In this document: piece after piece, positions 1 to 8,614 of the stretch | How positions within the stretch are numbered: the stretch's first letter is position 1 | How the letters are laid out: every line of letters starts with the position of its first letter | Assembly: GCF_007595705.1 (NCBI RefSeq) | Contig: NZ_NISY01000015.1 | Span: 146,366-210,365, forward strand | DNA from: Streptomyces sp. SAJ15 | GTDB taxonomy: Bacteria; Actinomycetota; Actinomycetes; Streptomycetales; Streptomycetaceae | Reading direction: 5' to 3' | DNA: 64,000 nt | Notes under the pieces: generated by a model | Seen by the model: the letters and a program-made list of their open reading frames with translations, nothing else | Databases searched by the model: none | Told to the model about the DNA's origin: nothing | Made by a program: the position numbers and the translations under genes

Positions 1-122
1 CCGCCGAGGGTGAGCCCTTCGCCCGCGACGAGCTCAACGGCCTCCTCGACCTGGCGGTGGCCGGCTGCGGCCGGCTGACCGAGCTTCAGCGCGAAGCCCT
101 GGCCGCGGCCACCCGAGGCTGA
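1..122 (+). CDS. rph: Ribonuclease PH, 3' end only
   Basis: The first 122 bases encode the last 39 residues of a protein entering from the left. The tail reads AEGEPFARDELNGLLDLAVA and then a segment ending LTELQREALAAATRG. This matches the C-terminus of ribonuclease PH, the phosphorolytic exoribonuclease that trims tRNA 3' ends. The rest of the gene lies outside the window, so no catalytic residue can be checked. In actinomycetes rph is often near rdgB, and rdgB is present here at 9403-10005, which supports the call. Confidence 0.8.
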   Translation, partial: AEGEPFARDELNGLLDLAVAGCGRLTELQREALAAATRG

Positions 123-142
123 CCGCGGCCCCGACCGGGGTG

Positions 143-158
143 CCCCGACCGCTCGGGG
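143..158. terminator. Candidate hairpin between convergent genes
   Basis: CCCCGA at 143-148 can pair with TCGGGG at 153-158 around a CCGC loop, inside a run of GGGGTGCCCC repeats. It sits between rph and the convergent DUF1707 gene, where a shared terminator would be expected. There is no U tract, so this is only a candidate. Confidence 0.3.
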
Positions 159-221
159 TGCCCCGGCGCCCTCCGGGTGCGGAGCGAGGCACCCGCGTAG
201 GCCCGGACCCTCGGGCGGAGG

Positions 222-917
222 TCAGTCGTCCCGGCCGCTCTCCCTACGGCGGGCCTTGAGTTCCCTGCGTTCTGCCTTCAGGCGCTTCAGCTCGGCCTTG
301 GGCAGCTTGCGTTGGACGCCGACGCCGCCCATGAGGGCGAGGCCGGTGACGATGACGCGGGGCCCGTCGGGGGTGCCCTGGCCGGAGCCGCTGTGGTCGA
401 AGCCGCCCATGATGCCTACGCCGTTGACCTGGACGTCGACGTCGGGGTCGACGGTGACCTCGATGCCGCCCATGAGGGCGAAGCAGCGGATGACGACCTC
501 GCGCTCCTCGAAGCGGGCCTCGCGCAGGTCGATCTCGCCGCCGCCCCAGAAGGCGAAGGCGGTGAAGCGCCGGGCCACGGTCCATGTGCCCCTGCGGCTG
601 AAGCCGCCCATGACGGCGATGCCGCGCCTGGAGCTGGGCGGGCCGCCGACGCGGTCGCCCGGTGCGGACACGGCGGGCGCGGGGCGGGCGACCGGGGCGA
701 CGGTGCCCGGGGCCGGCAGATCCCGGACGAGCGGCTCCAGCTCGCCGTGGGTGCGCGCCCGGTAGGCGGCGTCCAGCCGCTCCGTGAACTCGTCCATGTC
801 CAGCCGCCCCTCGGCGACGGCCTCACGCAGCGCCTCGGCCACCCGCTCCCGTTCCGCGTCGGACGCCCGCATCTCGGGGTGGTGCGAGGGCTCCGGAGGC
901 GGGGTGGCGCTTGTCAT
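222..917 (-). CDS. DUF1707 and LiaF-like domain protein
   Basis: 231 residues. Residues about 16-68 form a DUF1707 domain (MRASDAERERVAEAL, then GRLDMDEFTERLDAAYRART). After an Ala/Pro linker, residues about 100-205 form a beta-rich domain with repeated MGG turns (FALMGGIEVTVDP, VGIMGGFDH, LALMGGVGV), as in the LiaF/cell-wall-active antibiotic response C-terminal domain. There is no membrane segment or signal peptide. In related proteins this domain is tied to envelope-stress sensing, but the role of this protein is not known. It is followed 9 bp upstream by the ABC transporter genes on the same strand and may be cotranscribed with them. Confidence 0.75.
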   Translation of the reverse strand: MTSATPPPEPSHHPEMRASDAERERVAEALREAVAEGRLDMDEFTERLDAAYRARTHGELEPLVRDLPAPGTVAPVARPAPAVSAPGDRVGGPPSSRRGIAVMGGFSRRGTWTVARRFTAFAFWGGGEIDLREARFEEREVVIRCFALMGGIEVTVDPDVDVQVNGVGIMGGFDHSGSGQGTPDGPRVIVTGLALMGGVGVQRKLPKAELKRLKAERRELKARRRESGRDD

Positions 918-926
918 GTCGTCAGC

Positions 927-1892
927 CTAGCGAGGGCCGGCGTACATCCGAGCGATCACATCCTCGATGTCGGGCTCGCGCACCGACAGGTCGACCAGCG
1001 GATAGCCGTCGGCGACCGCCGCGACGATCGGGGCGGCGCTGCCGGTCGCCGGGAAGGCCAGCCACTGGCGCGGGCCTTCGACCCGGACCGTGCGGGCGCC
1101 CGGCACCTCGATCGGGGGCAGCTCCCGCTCCAGGTCGACCACCAGCGTGCGCTCACTCTCGCCCACCGCGTGCAGCCCGTCGAGCCCGCCGTCGTACACC
1201 AGTCGGCCGTGGTCGATGACCATCACCCGCCGGCACAACTGCTCGATGTCGGTCAGATCGTGGGTGGTGAGCAGGACCGTCGTGCCGCGCTCGGCGTTCA
1301 CCTCCCGCAGAAAACCCCGCACCTTCGCCTTGCTGATGACGTCGAGACCGATGGTGGGCTCGTCGAGGTAGAGCACCTCGGGGTCGTGCAGCAGGGCGGC
1401 CGCGATGTCCCCGCGCATCCGCTGCCCCAGCGAGAGCTGCCGCACCGGCACCTCCAACAGCTCCGCCAGGTCCAAGAGTTCCACGCACCGCTCCAGGTTC
1501 TCCCGGTAACGGCGGTCCGGGATCCGGTACATCCGCCGCACCAGCGCGTACGAGTCGCGCAGCGGCAGGTCCCACCACAGCGTGGTGCGCTGCCCGAAGA
1601 CCACGCCGATGCGGTGCGCCAGCCGGGAGCGGTCGCGCGAGGGGTCGACCCCGGCGACCCGCAGCCGGCCGCCGCTGGGCACCAGGATGCCGGTGAGCAT
1701 CTTGATGGTCGTCGACTTCCCCGCGCCGTTGGGGCCGATGTAACCCACCATCTCGCCCCGCGGCACCCGGAAGCTGATGCCGTCCACGGCCCGCACCTCG
1801 CGTCGCTCCCGCCGCAGCAGGCCCTTCCTGCGGCGCACCACGAAGACCTTCTCCACCCCGTCCAGTTCGATGAACCCGTCCCGCCCGGACAT
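927..1892 (-). CDS. ABC-2 type exporter ATP-binding protein
   Basis: 321 residues. Walker A is GPNGAGKSTTIKML, the signature region is LSLGQRMRGD and Walker B is VLYLDEPTIGLD; a switch histidine lies in LLTTHDLTD. An ATG at 1892 follows a GAAAGGAG ribosome-binding site. The C-terminal 80 residues form the usual extra domain of drug and lipid exporter ATPases. The two genes upstream encode matching ABC-2 (PF06182-like) permeases, so the three make a complete exporter. The substrate is unknown. Confidence 0.88.
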   Translation of the reverse strand: MSGRDGFIELDGVEKVFVVRRRKGLLRRERREVRAVDGISFRVPRGEMVGYIGPNGAGKSTTIKMLTGILVPSGGRLRVAGVDPSRDRSRLAHRIGVVFGQRTTLWWDLPLRDSYALVRRMYRIPDRRYRENLERCVELLDLAELLEVPVRQLSLGQRMRGDIAAALLHDPEVLYLDEPTIGLDVISKAKVRGFLREVNAERGTTVLLTTHDLTDIEQLCRRVMVIDHGRLVYDGGLDGLHAVGESERTLVVDLERELPPIEVPGARTVRVEGPRQWLAFPATGSAAPIVAAVADGYPLVDLSVREPDIEDVIARMYAGPR

Positions 1893-1937
1893 GTCCCGGC
1901 GTCTCCTTTCTCGCGCCTTCTCGACTCCCGGCCACGC

Positions 1938-3047
1938 TCAGCTGCCCGTGCTGCGGTACGCCCGCAGCCCCGCCCGCCAGGCCAGCCCCGCCAGCGCGCA
2001 GCAGCCGACGGCGACCGGCGGCGCCCCGAACGCGGCCCAGTCCGGCAGGCCCGTCGGGTCGTCCCGGTCCAGGATGTACAGCGCGGGCAGCCAGTTGACG
2101 AAGGCCAGCGGGATGACGAAGGTGACGCCGCGTAGCAGCTCGGTGGCGAAGACGGTGGGCGGGTACTGGAGCAGCGCGTTGCCGCCGTAGGTGAACGAGT
2201 TCTGCACCTCGGAGGCGTCGTTGGCCCAGAACTGGAAGGCCGCCCCGGCCACGAAGACCGCCCCGAAGATGGCCGTTCCGCCGACCACCATGAGCGGCAG
2301 GAGCAGCAGCCGGTCCCAGGTCCAGTCGACGTCGATGCGGGATGTCGCCCAGACCAGCACCAGCAGGCCCTGGATCAGCCGGCCCACCCGGCGCAGCGCG
2401 AAGCGGTCGGCGGCGACCTGGGCGAGGATCGGCGCGGGCCGCACCAGCAGGCTGTCCATCGTGCCGTCCCGCACCCGCCGGCCCACCCGGCCCAGGTTGC
2501 CGAACAGCAGGTCGGCCAGGCCGAAGGCGGTGCAGCTGGTCCCGTAGAAGAAGGCCACCTCCGCCAGCGAGAACCCGCCGAGGGCCTCCACGTGCGAGAA
2601 CATCAGGGTGATCGCGACGAAGTCCAGGGCGTTGGCGATCAGATTACCCAGCGTCATGATCACGAACGAGGTGCGGTAGGCCATCGTGGAGCGCACCCAC
2701 ATCGCCACGATGAGCCCGTACGCCCGCAGCCCCTGTCGCGCCTGGTCGAGGCGCCCGCCGCGACGGTCCTCGGAGAGGCCGGCCCTGGACACGCCATCCT
2801 GGGATGCGCTGTCCCTGGTTGCGCCGTCCCCGGTTGTGCTGTCGCTGGTTGCGCTGTCCCCAGTTGCGCTGTCCCCGGTTGCGCTGTCCCTGGATGTGCC
2901 ATCGCCGGATAAGCCGTCCCCGGATAAGCCGCCGGCGGCCGTCTGGGGGCCGTTCCCGTCCCCGTACGGGAGTACGCCGCCACCGGCCCGCGCGGGCCCC
3001 GTGGGCGGGCTCGGGGCGCCCTCGTGGGGAGGAATGTCGTCAGCCAC
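1938..3047 (-). CDS. ABC-2 family permease with repetitive N-terminal extension
   Basis: 369 residues as drawn. From about residue 105 (LRAYGLIVAMWVRSTMAYRT) it is a six-helix permease of the ABC2_membrane_6 type, partner of the neighbouring ATPase and of the second permease at 3040-3840. The first 100 residues are hydrophilic. They hold about ten copies of a pentapeptide of the form (G/R/S)D(S/G)AT, encoded by a 15-bp tandem repeat. Members of the family normally begin close to the first helix, so the true start could be downstream; however, the start at 3047 overlaps the preceding gene by 8 bp, as expected for translational coupling. The extension may be a tolerated cytoplasmic tail. Confidence 0.8.
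   Translation of the reverse strand: MADDIPPHEGAPSPPTGPARAGGGVLPYGDGNGPQTAAGGLSGDGLSGDGTSRDSATGDSATGDSATSDSTTGDGATRDSASQDGVSRAGLSEDRRGGRLDQARQGLRAYGLIVAMWVRSTMAYRTSFVIMTLGNLIANALDFVAITLMFSHVEALGGFSLAEVAFFYGTSCTAFGLADLLFGNLGRVGRRVRDGTMDSLLVRPAPILAQVAADRFALRRVGRLIQGLLVLVWATSRIDVDWTWDRLLLLPLMVVGGTAIFGAVFVAGAAFQFWANDASEVQNSFTYGGNALLQYPPTVFATELLRGVTFVIPLAFVNWLPALYILDRDDPTGLPDWAAFGAPPVAVGCCALAGLAWRAGLRAYRSTGS
2788..2937. repeat. 15-bp tandem repeat, about 10 copies, in coding sequence
   Basis: Ten adjacent 15-bp units related to GGTTGCGCTGTCCCC run from 2788 to 2937. Units in the middle (2833-2892) are nearly identical and the flanking ones diverge. The period is a multiple of three, so copy-number changes keep the permease frame, adding or removing five residues each time. 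Confidence 0.85.
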
Positions 3048-3840
3048 CCTGGACGACCACCTTCCGGGTGGCGAGGGACTGGAGCGCGCGGCCGGCGGCC
3101 AGCAGTACCACCGCCCACCCGAGTTGGAAGGCCAGCGCCTCGGCCAGCCCGGCGCCCCGGTGCCGGCCGAGCAGCACGTCGGCGGGGACCTGGAGCATCG
3201 CCGACCAGGGCAGCGCCCGGGCGATCTCGCCGAGCGTGCCGGGGAAGAGGTTGAGCGGCAGGATCATCCCGGAGAAGAAGAGGCAGAGCAGGCCGCTGAG
3301 CATGTTGAGCCCGGAGCCGTCGAGCAGCCAGAACGCGGCGAGCGCGACGAGGTAGCGCACCGCGAAGCCGACGAGCACGCCCAGCGTCACCGAGAGCAGG
3401 AAGGCCAGCCAGGTGAGCGGGGCGGTGGGCAGGGCGAGTTCGAAGACCAGTGCCCCGCAGGCCATCGGTGCCACGCCCCGGGCCAGCAGTTGGAAGAGCG
3501 CCCGGCCCAGGTCGCCCGCGAGCCACCACAACTGGAGGTCGACCGGGCGGTAGAGGTCGACGGCGATGTCGCCGGTCCTGATCCGCTCCTGGAGCTCCTC
3601 CTGGAAGCCGCCGCCCATCAACGCGGCGGTGGCCAGCAGGGCCTGTCCGACCCAGACGAAGGTGATCGCCTGGGACACGTCGTAACCGCCGAGGTGCGGA
3701 CGCTGGTCCCACAGTGCGGTATAGGTGTAGGCCCAGATGAAACCGAAGACGGTGTTGGTGAACACCCCTGCCGCGGTGGCGATCCGGTACGTCGCGTAGC
3801 GTCTGAACCCGCTCTTCGCGACGGACGCGTACAGCCGCAT
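3040..3840 (-). CDS. ABC-2 family permease
   Basis: 266 residues from an ATG at 3840, chosen over an in-frame ATG at 3867 because a GGAGGGAGGGG site lies just upstream of it. Six hydrophobic helices and the sequence GDIAVDLYRPVDLQLWWLA identify an ABC2_membrane_6 permease. With the permease and ATPase downstream it forms an exporter with two different membrane subunits. The upstream region (3841-4103) separates it from the divergent penicillin-binding protein gene and should hold both promoters. Confidence 0.83.
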   Translation of the reverse strand: MRLYASVAKSGFRRYATYRIATAAGVFTNTVFGFIWAYTYTALWDQRPHLGGYDVSQAITFVWVGQALLATAALMGGGFQEELQERIRTGDIAVDLYRPVDLQLWWLAGDLGRALFQLLARGVAPMACGALVFELALPTAPLTWLAFLLSVTLGVLVGFAVRYLVALAAFWLLDGSGLNMLSGLLCLFFSGMILPLNLFPGTLGEIARALPWSAMLQVPADVLLGRHRGAGLAEALAFQLGWAVVLLAAGRALQSLATRKVVVQGG

Positions 3841-4103
3841 GTGACCGCCCCTCCCTCCGGGCTGCACCGAAGTTCAGGAGCCTAGGGCGAAGGTCGGAAG
3901 GACTTCCAGGTAATTTCACCGGTGGGAGTGATGGAGCTCACCCTTCTGGCCGGTTACAGAGCTGTCACAGGTGGGCTCCACCACCACCGTCGCAGAACGG
4001 ATGATGCGACAGTGTCTTATGGGGCGTACCACGCTAATCGCCCGACACGCCACCATTCCGTCGCCGTGGAACCTCCGGCGGCGGCCGAGGAGTCTCAGGA
4101 GAC

Positions 4104-7061
4104 ATGAGCGACGAGCCCCACAAGCAGGAACCCCCACGGTCGAAGGACGGCGGCGAGCAGGCTTCCGGTTCCGCCTCCGACTCTGGTTCCCGCTCCGATA
4201 CCCCCTGGGCTTCCCGGAAGGACAGCACCACCGGCGGCGGCAAGGCCGTCGGTAACACGCGTGAGCGGGGCGGCGACAGCGACGGTGGTGAGCGGTCCGG
4301 CACGGCCGGTGCGCGACGTGGCGAGATGAGCGAGCGGCCCTCCGGGGGCGCGCCGAAGCCGACCGTGCCCCCGGCCCCGACCCAGGCTCCGAAGCCCGTC
4401 CCGAACCAGGCTCCGAGGTCTTCCCAGGCCCCGGCCCCGAAGCCGGCCCAGGCCCCGACCCCGAACCGGGCCCCGGCGCCGCCGGCGAAGCCGGCCGCGG
4501 CGGCCACCCCGCCGCGGGTCCCCAAGCCCACGCCGGGCGCCGCCCCCGCCGCGTCCGCCGCGGGCGGCCCGGTGCCCCCCGCCGGCGGCCCCTCCGCCGG
4601 TAACGCCAGCGCGCTCGACGCTCTCAACGCCGCCGTCGCCAAGAACGCCGCGGCCGGCGGCGCCTCCCCGGACGCCGCCACCCGCGCCATGCCCGCCGCC
4701 AAGCCGGCCGCCAAGCCGGCCGCCACGGCCCAGGCCACGACCGAGGCGGCCTCCGCGGCCGCCGCCGCGGGCCCCGCCGCGAGCGACGGGAAGAGCGCCA
4801 AGGGCGCGAAGGACGGCAAGGGCAAGGGCAAGGCCAAGCGCACCCGCCCCAAGCGCACCGGCTGGCGCCGGCTCGTCCCGACCTGGCGGATGGTGCTCGG
4901 CGCCTTCCTGCTGATCGTGCTGCTCATCGGCGGCGCCCTGGTGACCGGTTACCTGCTCGTCGACATCCCCAAGGCCAACGCCGCGGCGACCGCGCAGAGC
5001 AACGTCTATCTCTACTCGGACGGCTCCGTGCTCGCCCGCCAGGGCAAGGTCAACCGGGAGAACATCAAGCTCAGCCAGGTCCCCAAGAACGTGCAGCGGG
5101 CCGTGCTGGCCGCCGAGGACCGGGACTTCTACTCCGAGTCCGCGGTCAACCCCGCGGCGATGCTCCGCGCCGCCTGGAACACCGCCACCGGCAAGGGCAA
5201 GCAGTCCGGCTCCACCATCACCCAGCAGTACGTCAAGAACTACTACCTGGACCAGGATCAGACGGTCACCCGTAAGGCGCGGGAGTTCTTCATCGCCATA
5301 AAGCTGGACAACGAGGTGAGCAAGGACGACATCCTCGAGGGCTACCTCAACACCAGCTACTTCGGCCGGAACGCGTACGGCATCCAGGCCGCGGCGCAGG
5401 AGTACTACGGCAAGGACGTCGAGAAGCTCACCACCGCGGAGGGCGCGTACCTGGCGACGCTGCTCAACGCGCCGAGCGCCTACGACGTGGTGGCCCACCC
5501 GCAGAGCAAGAAGGCGGCCACCGCCCGTTGGGCGTACGTGATGGACGGCATGGTCAAGGAGGGCTGGCTGGACTCCGCCGAGCGGGAGAAGGCGAAGTTC
5601 CCGACCCCCGGCAAGCTCCGCCCCCAGTCCGGCATGTCCGGCCAGCGCGGCTACCTGGTCGAGGCCGTCCAGGACTACCTGATCAGCAGCGGCGTCATCG
5701 ACGAGCAGACGCTGGCGCGTGGCGGCTACCGCATCACCACCACCATCGACAAGAAGCGGCAGACCGCCTTCGTCGACGCGGTCCAGGGCCAGCTGCTGAG
5801 CAAGCTCAGCAAGGACCGCAAGGTGGACCGGTACGTGCGTGCCGGCGGCGCGTCGATCGACCCGAAGACCGGCAAGGTCGTCGCGCTCTACGGCGGCGTC
5901 GACTACACCAAGCAGTTCGTCAACAACGCCACCCGGCGTGACTACCAGGTCGGCTCCACCTTCAAGCCGTTCGTCTTCACCTCGGCCTCGCAGAACGGCT
6001 CCACCACCCAGGACGGCGTCCGGATCACCCCGAACACCGTCTACGACGGCACCAGCCAGCGCCCGGTCGTGGGCTGGTCGGGCGGTAGGTACGCCCCGGA
6101 GAACGAGGACCACGCGAACTACGGGCCGGTCACGGTCACCAAGGCCACCGACAAGTCCGTCAACTCGGTCTACGCCCAGATGGCGGTGGACGTCGGCCCG
6201 GAGAAGGTCAAGGAGACCGCGATCGAGCTGGGGCTGCCGGAGAAGACCCCGGACCTCAACCCGTACCCCTCGATCGCGCTCGGCACCGCCACCGCCAGCG
6301 TCCTGGACATGACCGAGGCGTACGCCACCCTGGCCAACCACGGCAAGAGCGGCGGACACATCCTCGTCACGAAGATCACCAAGGACGGCTCGGAGCTTCA
6401 GCTGCCGGACCGCGACCCGAGCCGCCAGGCCGTGCCGCGCTCCGCGGCCGACGCCACCACCTCGATCCTGCGCAGCGTCGTGGAGTCGCCCGGCGGCACC
6501 GGCTACAACGCCAAGGCCGCCGGCCGTCCGGCGGCGGGCAAGACCGGTACCGCGGAGGAGGACAAGGCCGCCTGGTTCGCGGGCTTCACCCCCGACCTGG
6601 CGACCGTGGTCGCGGTGATGGGCCAGGACTCCAACACCGGCGCCCAGAAGCCGCTCTACGGGGCGACGGGCCTGCCGCGCATCAACGGCGGCGGCTACCC
6701 GGCCCAGATCTGGGCCGCGTACACCGCCGACGCCCTGAAGGGGAAGCCGGCCAAGGAGTTCGACCTGGAGATGGAGGGCGGCCCGGCGGTGCCGGAGATC
6801 CCGCCGGCCACGACCACCACCGAGCCGACCGACGAGCCCAGCACCGCGCCGCCGACGACGGAGGCACCGCCGACGACGGAGGCGCCCACCACGCCGCCGA
6901 CCACCGAGCCCACCCTCATCCCGCCGACGCTGCCCACCCAGCTGCCCACCTTCACCCCGCCCACCCTGCCGCCCACGGGCGGTACCGGGGGCCCGGGCGG
7001 GCCGGGCGGCACCGGGACGGAGGAGCCGGGGGATCCGGGGACCGATCCGACGCTCTTCTAG
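4104..7061 (+). CDS. Class A penicillin-binding protein
   Basis: 985 residues, bifunctional peptidoglycan synthase. The first 260 residues are a cytoplasmic Pro/Ala/Lys-rich region. One helix follows (about 263-290). The glycosyltransferase 51 domain has the motif VLAAEDRDFYSE and SGSTITQQYVKN. The transpeptidase domain has the nucleophile motif GSTFKPF (Ser618), an SVN motif and KTGTAEEDKAAWFAG (Lys813). The C-terminal 80 residues are a Pro/Thr/Glu tail with PPTTEAP repeats and then a Gly-rich end, as in many Streptomyces PBPs. The start is set by AGGAG 6 bp upstream. It is a lone transcription unit ended by the hairpin at 7074-7109. Confidence 0.95.
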   Translation: MSDEPHKQEPPRSKDGGEQASGSASDSGSRSDTPWASRKDSTTGGGKAVGNTRERGGDSDGGERSGTAGARRGEMSERPSGGAPKPTVPPAPTQAPKPVPNQAPRSSQAPAPKPAQAPTPNRAPAPPAKPAAAATPPRVPKPTPGAAPAASAAGGPVPPAGGPSAGNASALDALNAAVAKNAAAGGASPDAATRAMPAAKPAAKPAATAQATTEAASAAAAAGPAASDGKSAKGAKDGKGKGKAKRTRPKRTGWRRLVPTWRMVLGAFLLIVLLIGGALVTGYLLVDIPKANAAATAQSNVYLYSDGSVLARQGKVNRENIKLSQVPKNVQRAVLAAEDRDFYSESAVNPAAMLRAAWNTATGKGKQSGSTITQQYVKNYYLDQDQTVTRKAREFFIAIKLDNEVSKDDILEGYLNTSYFGRNAYGIQAAAQEYYGKDVEKLTTAEGAYLATLLNAPSAYDVVAHPQSKKAATARWAYVMDGMVKEGWLDSAEREKAKFPTPGKLRPQSGMSGQRGYLVEAVQDYLISSGVIDEQTLARGGYRITTTIDKKRQTAFVDAVQGQLLSKLSKDRKVDRYVRAGGASIDPKTGKVVALYGGVDYTKQFVNNATRRDYQVGSTFKPFVFTSASQNGSTTQDGVRITPNTVYDGTSQRPVVGWSGGRYAPENEDHANYGPVTVTKATDKSVNSVYAQMAVDVGPEKVKETAIELGLPEKTPDLNPYPSIALGTATASVLDMTEAYATLANHGKSGGHILVTKITKDGSELQLPDRDPSRQAVPRSAADATTSILRSVVESPGGTGYNAKAAGRPAAGKTGTAEEDKAAWFAGFTPDLATVVAVMGQDSNTGAQKPLYGATGLPRINGGGYPAQIWAAYTADALKGKPAKEFDLEMEGGPAVPEIPPATTTTEPTDEPSTAPPTTEAPPTTEAPTTPPTTEPTLIPPTLPTQLPTFTPPTLPPTGGTGGPGGPGGTGTEEPGDPGTDPTLF

Positions 7062-7073
7062 CGCCGTACGCGC

Positions 7074-7109
7074 GAGGGGCCGCAGCCTGGTGACAGGCGG
7101 CGGCCCCTC
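7074..7109 (+). terminator. Hairpin terminator after the PBP gene
   Basis: GAGGGGCCGC (7074-7083) and GCGGCCCCTC (7100-7109) form a perfect 10-bp stem with a 16-nt loop, 13 bp after the stop codon. A T-run is absent, as is usual in Streptomyces. It may also serve the convergent SMR gene. Confidence 0.75.
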
Positions 7110-7194
7110 GGTCGTGTACGGGCTCCCGGGCCGTTGCGGTACGGGCTCTCCGGCCCGTACCGGCTCCGGCCCGCTACGGGTCCGGCGTGCCGGG

Positions 7195-7515
7195 TCAGTG
7201 GCCCGAGGTCGCCTTGAGGCCGACCACGGCCACCAGCAGCAGCGCGACGAAGAAGACCCGGGCGGCGGTGGCGGGCTCGCCCAGCAGCGTCATGCCGAGC
7301 ACCGCGGCGCCGGCGGCGCCGATGCCCACCCAGACGCCGTAGGCGGTGCCGATGGGCAGGCTCCTGGCGGCCTGGGCGAGCAGCAGCATGCTGGCGACGA
7401 TCGCGGCACCGGTGAAGACGCTGGGCCACAGCCGGGTGAAGCCCTCGGTGTACTTCATCCCGACCGACCAGCCGACCTCCAGCAGTCCGGCGACGACGAG
7501 CAGGATCCAGGCCAT
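7195..7515 (-). CDS. sugE: Small multidrug resistance guanidinium exporter
   Basis: 106 residues and four transmembrane helices, the standard SMR length. The start at 7515 has GGAGGTG in front and yields MAWILLVVAGLLEVGWSVGM, with the essential proton-coupling glutamate at position 13. GVWVGIGAAGAAVLGM is the SMR helix 3 motif. A guanidine-III riboswitch directly upstream makes the Gdx (guanidinium/proton antiporter) subtype far more likely than a general drug exporter. Longer in-frame starts up to 7644 would run through the riboswitch and are rejected. Confidence 0.93.
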   Translation of the reverse strand: MAWILLVVAGLLEVGWSVGMKYTEGFTRLWPSVFTGAAIVASMLLLAQAARSLPIGTAYGVWVGIGAAGAAVLGMTLLGEPATAARVFFVALLLVAVVGLKATSGH

Positions 7516-7536
7516 GACGGCACCTCCGGGTGCGTG

Positions 7537-7590
7537 GACGACAGGGGTGCGTCGTCTTTGCCTGACCCGGTACGGCGCGTCTCGTCGGGG
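7537..7590 (-). promoter_or_regulatory. Guanidine-III (ykkC-III) riboswitch
   Basis: Read on the minus strand, 7590-7546 contains CCCCGACGAG, GCGCCGTACC, GGGTCAGG, CAAAGACG and ACGC in order. This is the conserved block order of the ykkC-III class. The pseudoknot arm CCCG (7589-7586) can pair with CGGG (7569-7566), a compensated change from the CCGG/CCGG that I recall in the well-studied Thermobifida example. P1 pairs GCGCCGT with ACGACGC with one C-A mismatch. GACGAC (7556-7551) can alternatively pair with GTCGTC (7542-7537), a plausible off-state. The ribosome-binding site of the SMR gene lies about 15 nt further on, consistent with control of translation by guanidine. Confidence 0.85.
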
Positions 7591-7700
7591 TGGTTCCGAC
7601 CGTAGCAAAGGGCACGAAAAAAGGGTGATGACCCAGGTCACCACCCTCGTCTCGTAGCGCGTCGGCGCCGCGTGGGACGCCGTCGCCGCGTCGGGCGCCG

Positions 7701-8042
7701 TTACAGGTACAGCCCCGTGGAGTCCTCGGAGCCCTCCAGCCGCTCGGCCGCGACCGCGTGCAGATCGCGCTCCCGCATCAGCACGTAGGCCACCCCGCGG
7801 ACCTCCACCTCGGCCCGGTCCTCCGGGTCGTAGAGCACCCGGTCGCCCGGCTCCACGGTGCGTACGTTCTGCCCGACCGCGACCACCTCGGCCCAGGCCA
7901 GCCGCCGGCCCACCGCCGCGGTGGCCGGAATCACGATGCCGCCGGACGAGCGCCGCTCGCCCTCCGGGATGTCGGTACGGACCAGCACCCGGTCGTGCAG
8001 CATCCGGATGGGCAGCTTGTCATGGGACGTGTTCGTACTCAC
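7701..8042 (-). CDS. GroES-like co-chaperonin family protein
   Basis: 113 residues from a GTG at 8042. The sequence LPIRMLHDRVLVRTD, then GGIVIPATA, GEVVAVG-like AEVVAVGQNV and PGDRVLYDPEDRAEVEV follows the Cpn10 beta-barrel. It is longer and more divergent than the groES that pairs with groEL, and no groEL is nearby. Streptomyces carry such stand-alone Cpn10-like genes, whose function is unclear. Confidence 0.8.
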   Translation of the reverse strand: MSTNTSHDKLPIRMLHDRVLVRTDIPEGERRSSGGIVIPATAAVGRRLAWAEVVAVGQNVRTVEPGDRVLYDPEDRAEVEVRGVAYVLMRERDLHAVAAERLEGSEDSTGLYL

Positions 8043-8115
8043 GCGAAGACCGTACCTGTCCGAGGGGCACGGCCGCGCCACAGGCGGGGCACAGCCGCGC
8101 CCCGGTGCGCGCCGC

Positions 8116-8436
8116 TCACGCGTCGTGGCGCCGCGAGGAGGTCACCAGCAGGCCGATCACCCCGACGGCGAGCAGCGCCACCGGGACGATCCGCTCCATC
8201 CGCGGGGACCCGTCCTCGGCGACCAGCTGGCCGCGCACCTGGGTGACCGCGCGCTGGGCGGCCACGTACGCCCGCCCGGCGGTGCGGTCCACCGTCTCGG
8301 CGGCCTTCGCCTTGGCGTCGCCGATGATCGTCTTGGGGTGCACCCGGACGCCGATCTCGTCGAGCGTCACGGCGAGCTCCTGCCGCCTGCGGGCGATGTC
8401 CGCCTCGATCTGCGCAGGGGTCCTGCCATCCGCCAC
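8116..8436 (-). CDS. DUF3618 membrane protein
   Basis: 106 residues from a GTG at 8436 preceded by GGAGG. The N-terminal motif RTPAQIEADIARRRQELAVT, followed by LDEIGVRVHPKTIIGDAKAK, is typical of DUF3618 proteins. A single helix near the C-terminus (IVPVALLAVGVIGLLVTS) anchors it. It probably exposes a helical domain to the cytoplasm. The function is unknown. Confidence 0.8.
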   Translation of the reverse strand: MADGRTPAQIEADIARRRQELAVTLDEIGVRVHPKTIIGDAKAKAAETVDRTAGRAYVAAQRAVTQVRGQLVAEDGSPRMERIVPVALLAVGVIGLLVTSSRRHDA

Positions 8437-8614
8437 CGCGCTGCCTCCGTCACAAGTCCGTCGATCCCGAGCATTCCGTGGTGGACAGTCTGTCAGCTCT
8501 GTCCCGTCCGTGCCCCACAGCACCCCCGTTTGCCCGGCTGGCTAGGCTCGGAGTGCGGCGCAGCGCGCCCGCCGGACACGATCGGTGCCCGGCGCACCCC
8601 CGACGAGGAGAGCC

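Noticed and set aside
312..2135. Long plus-strand open frame opposite the DUF1707 and ABC ATPase genes
   Set aside because: It is antisense to two clear genes, has an Asp/Gly/Arg-biased translation without domains, and arises from high GC.
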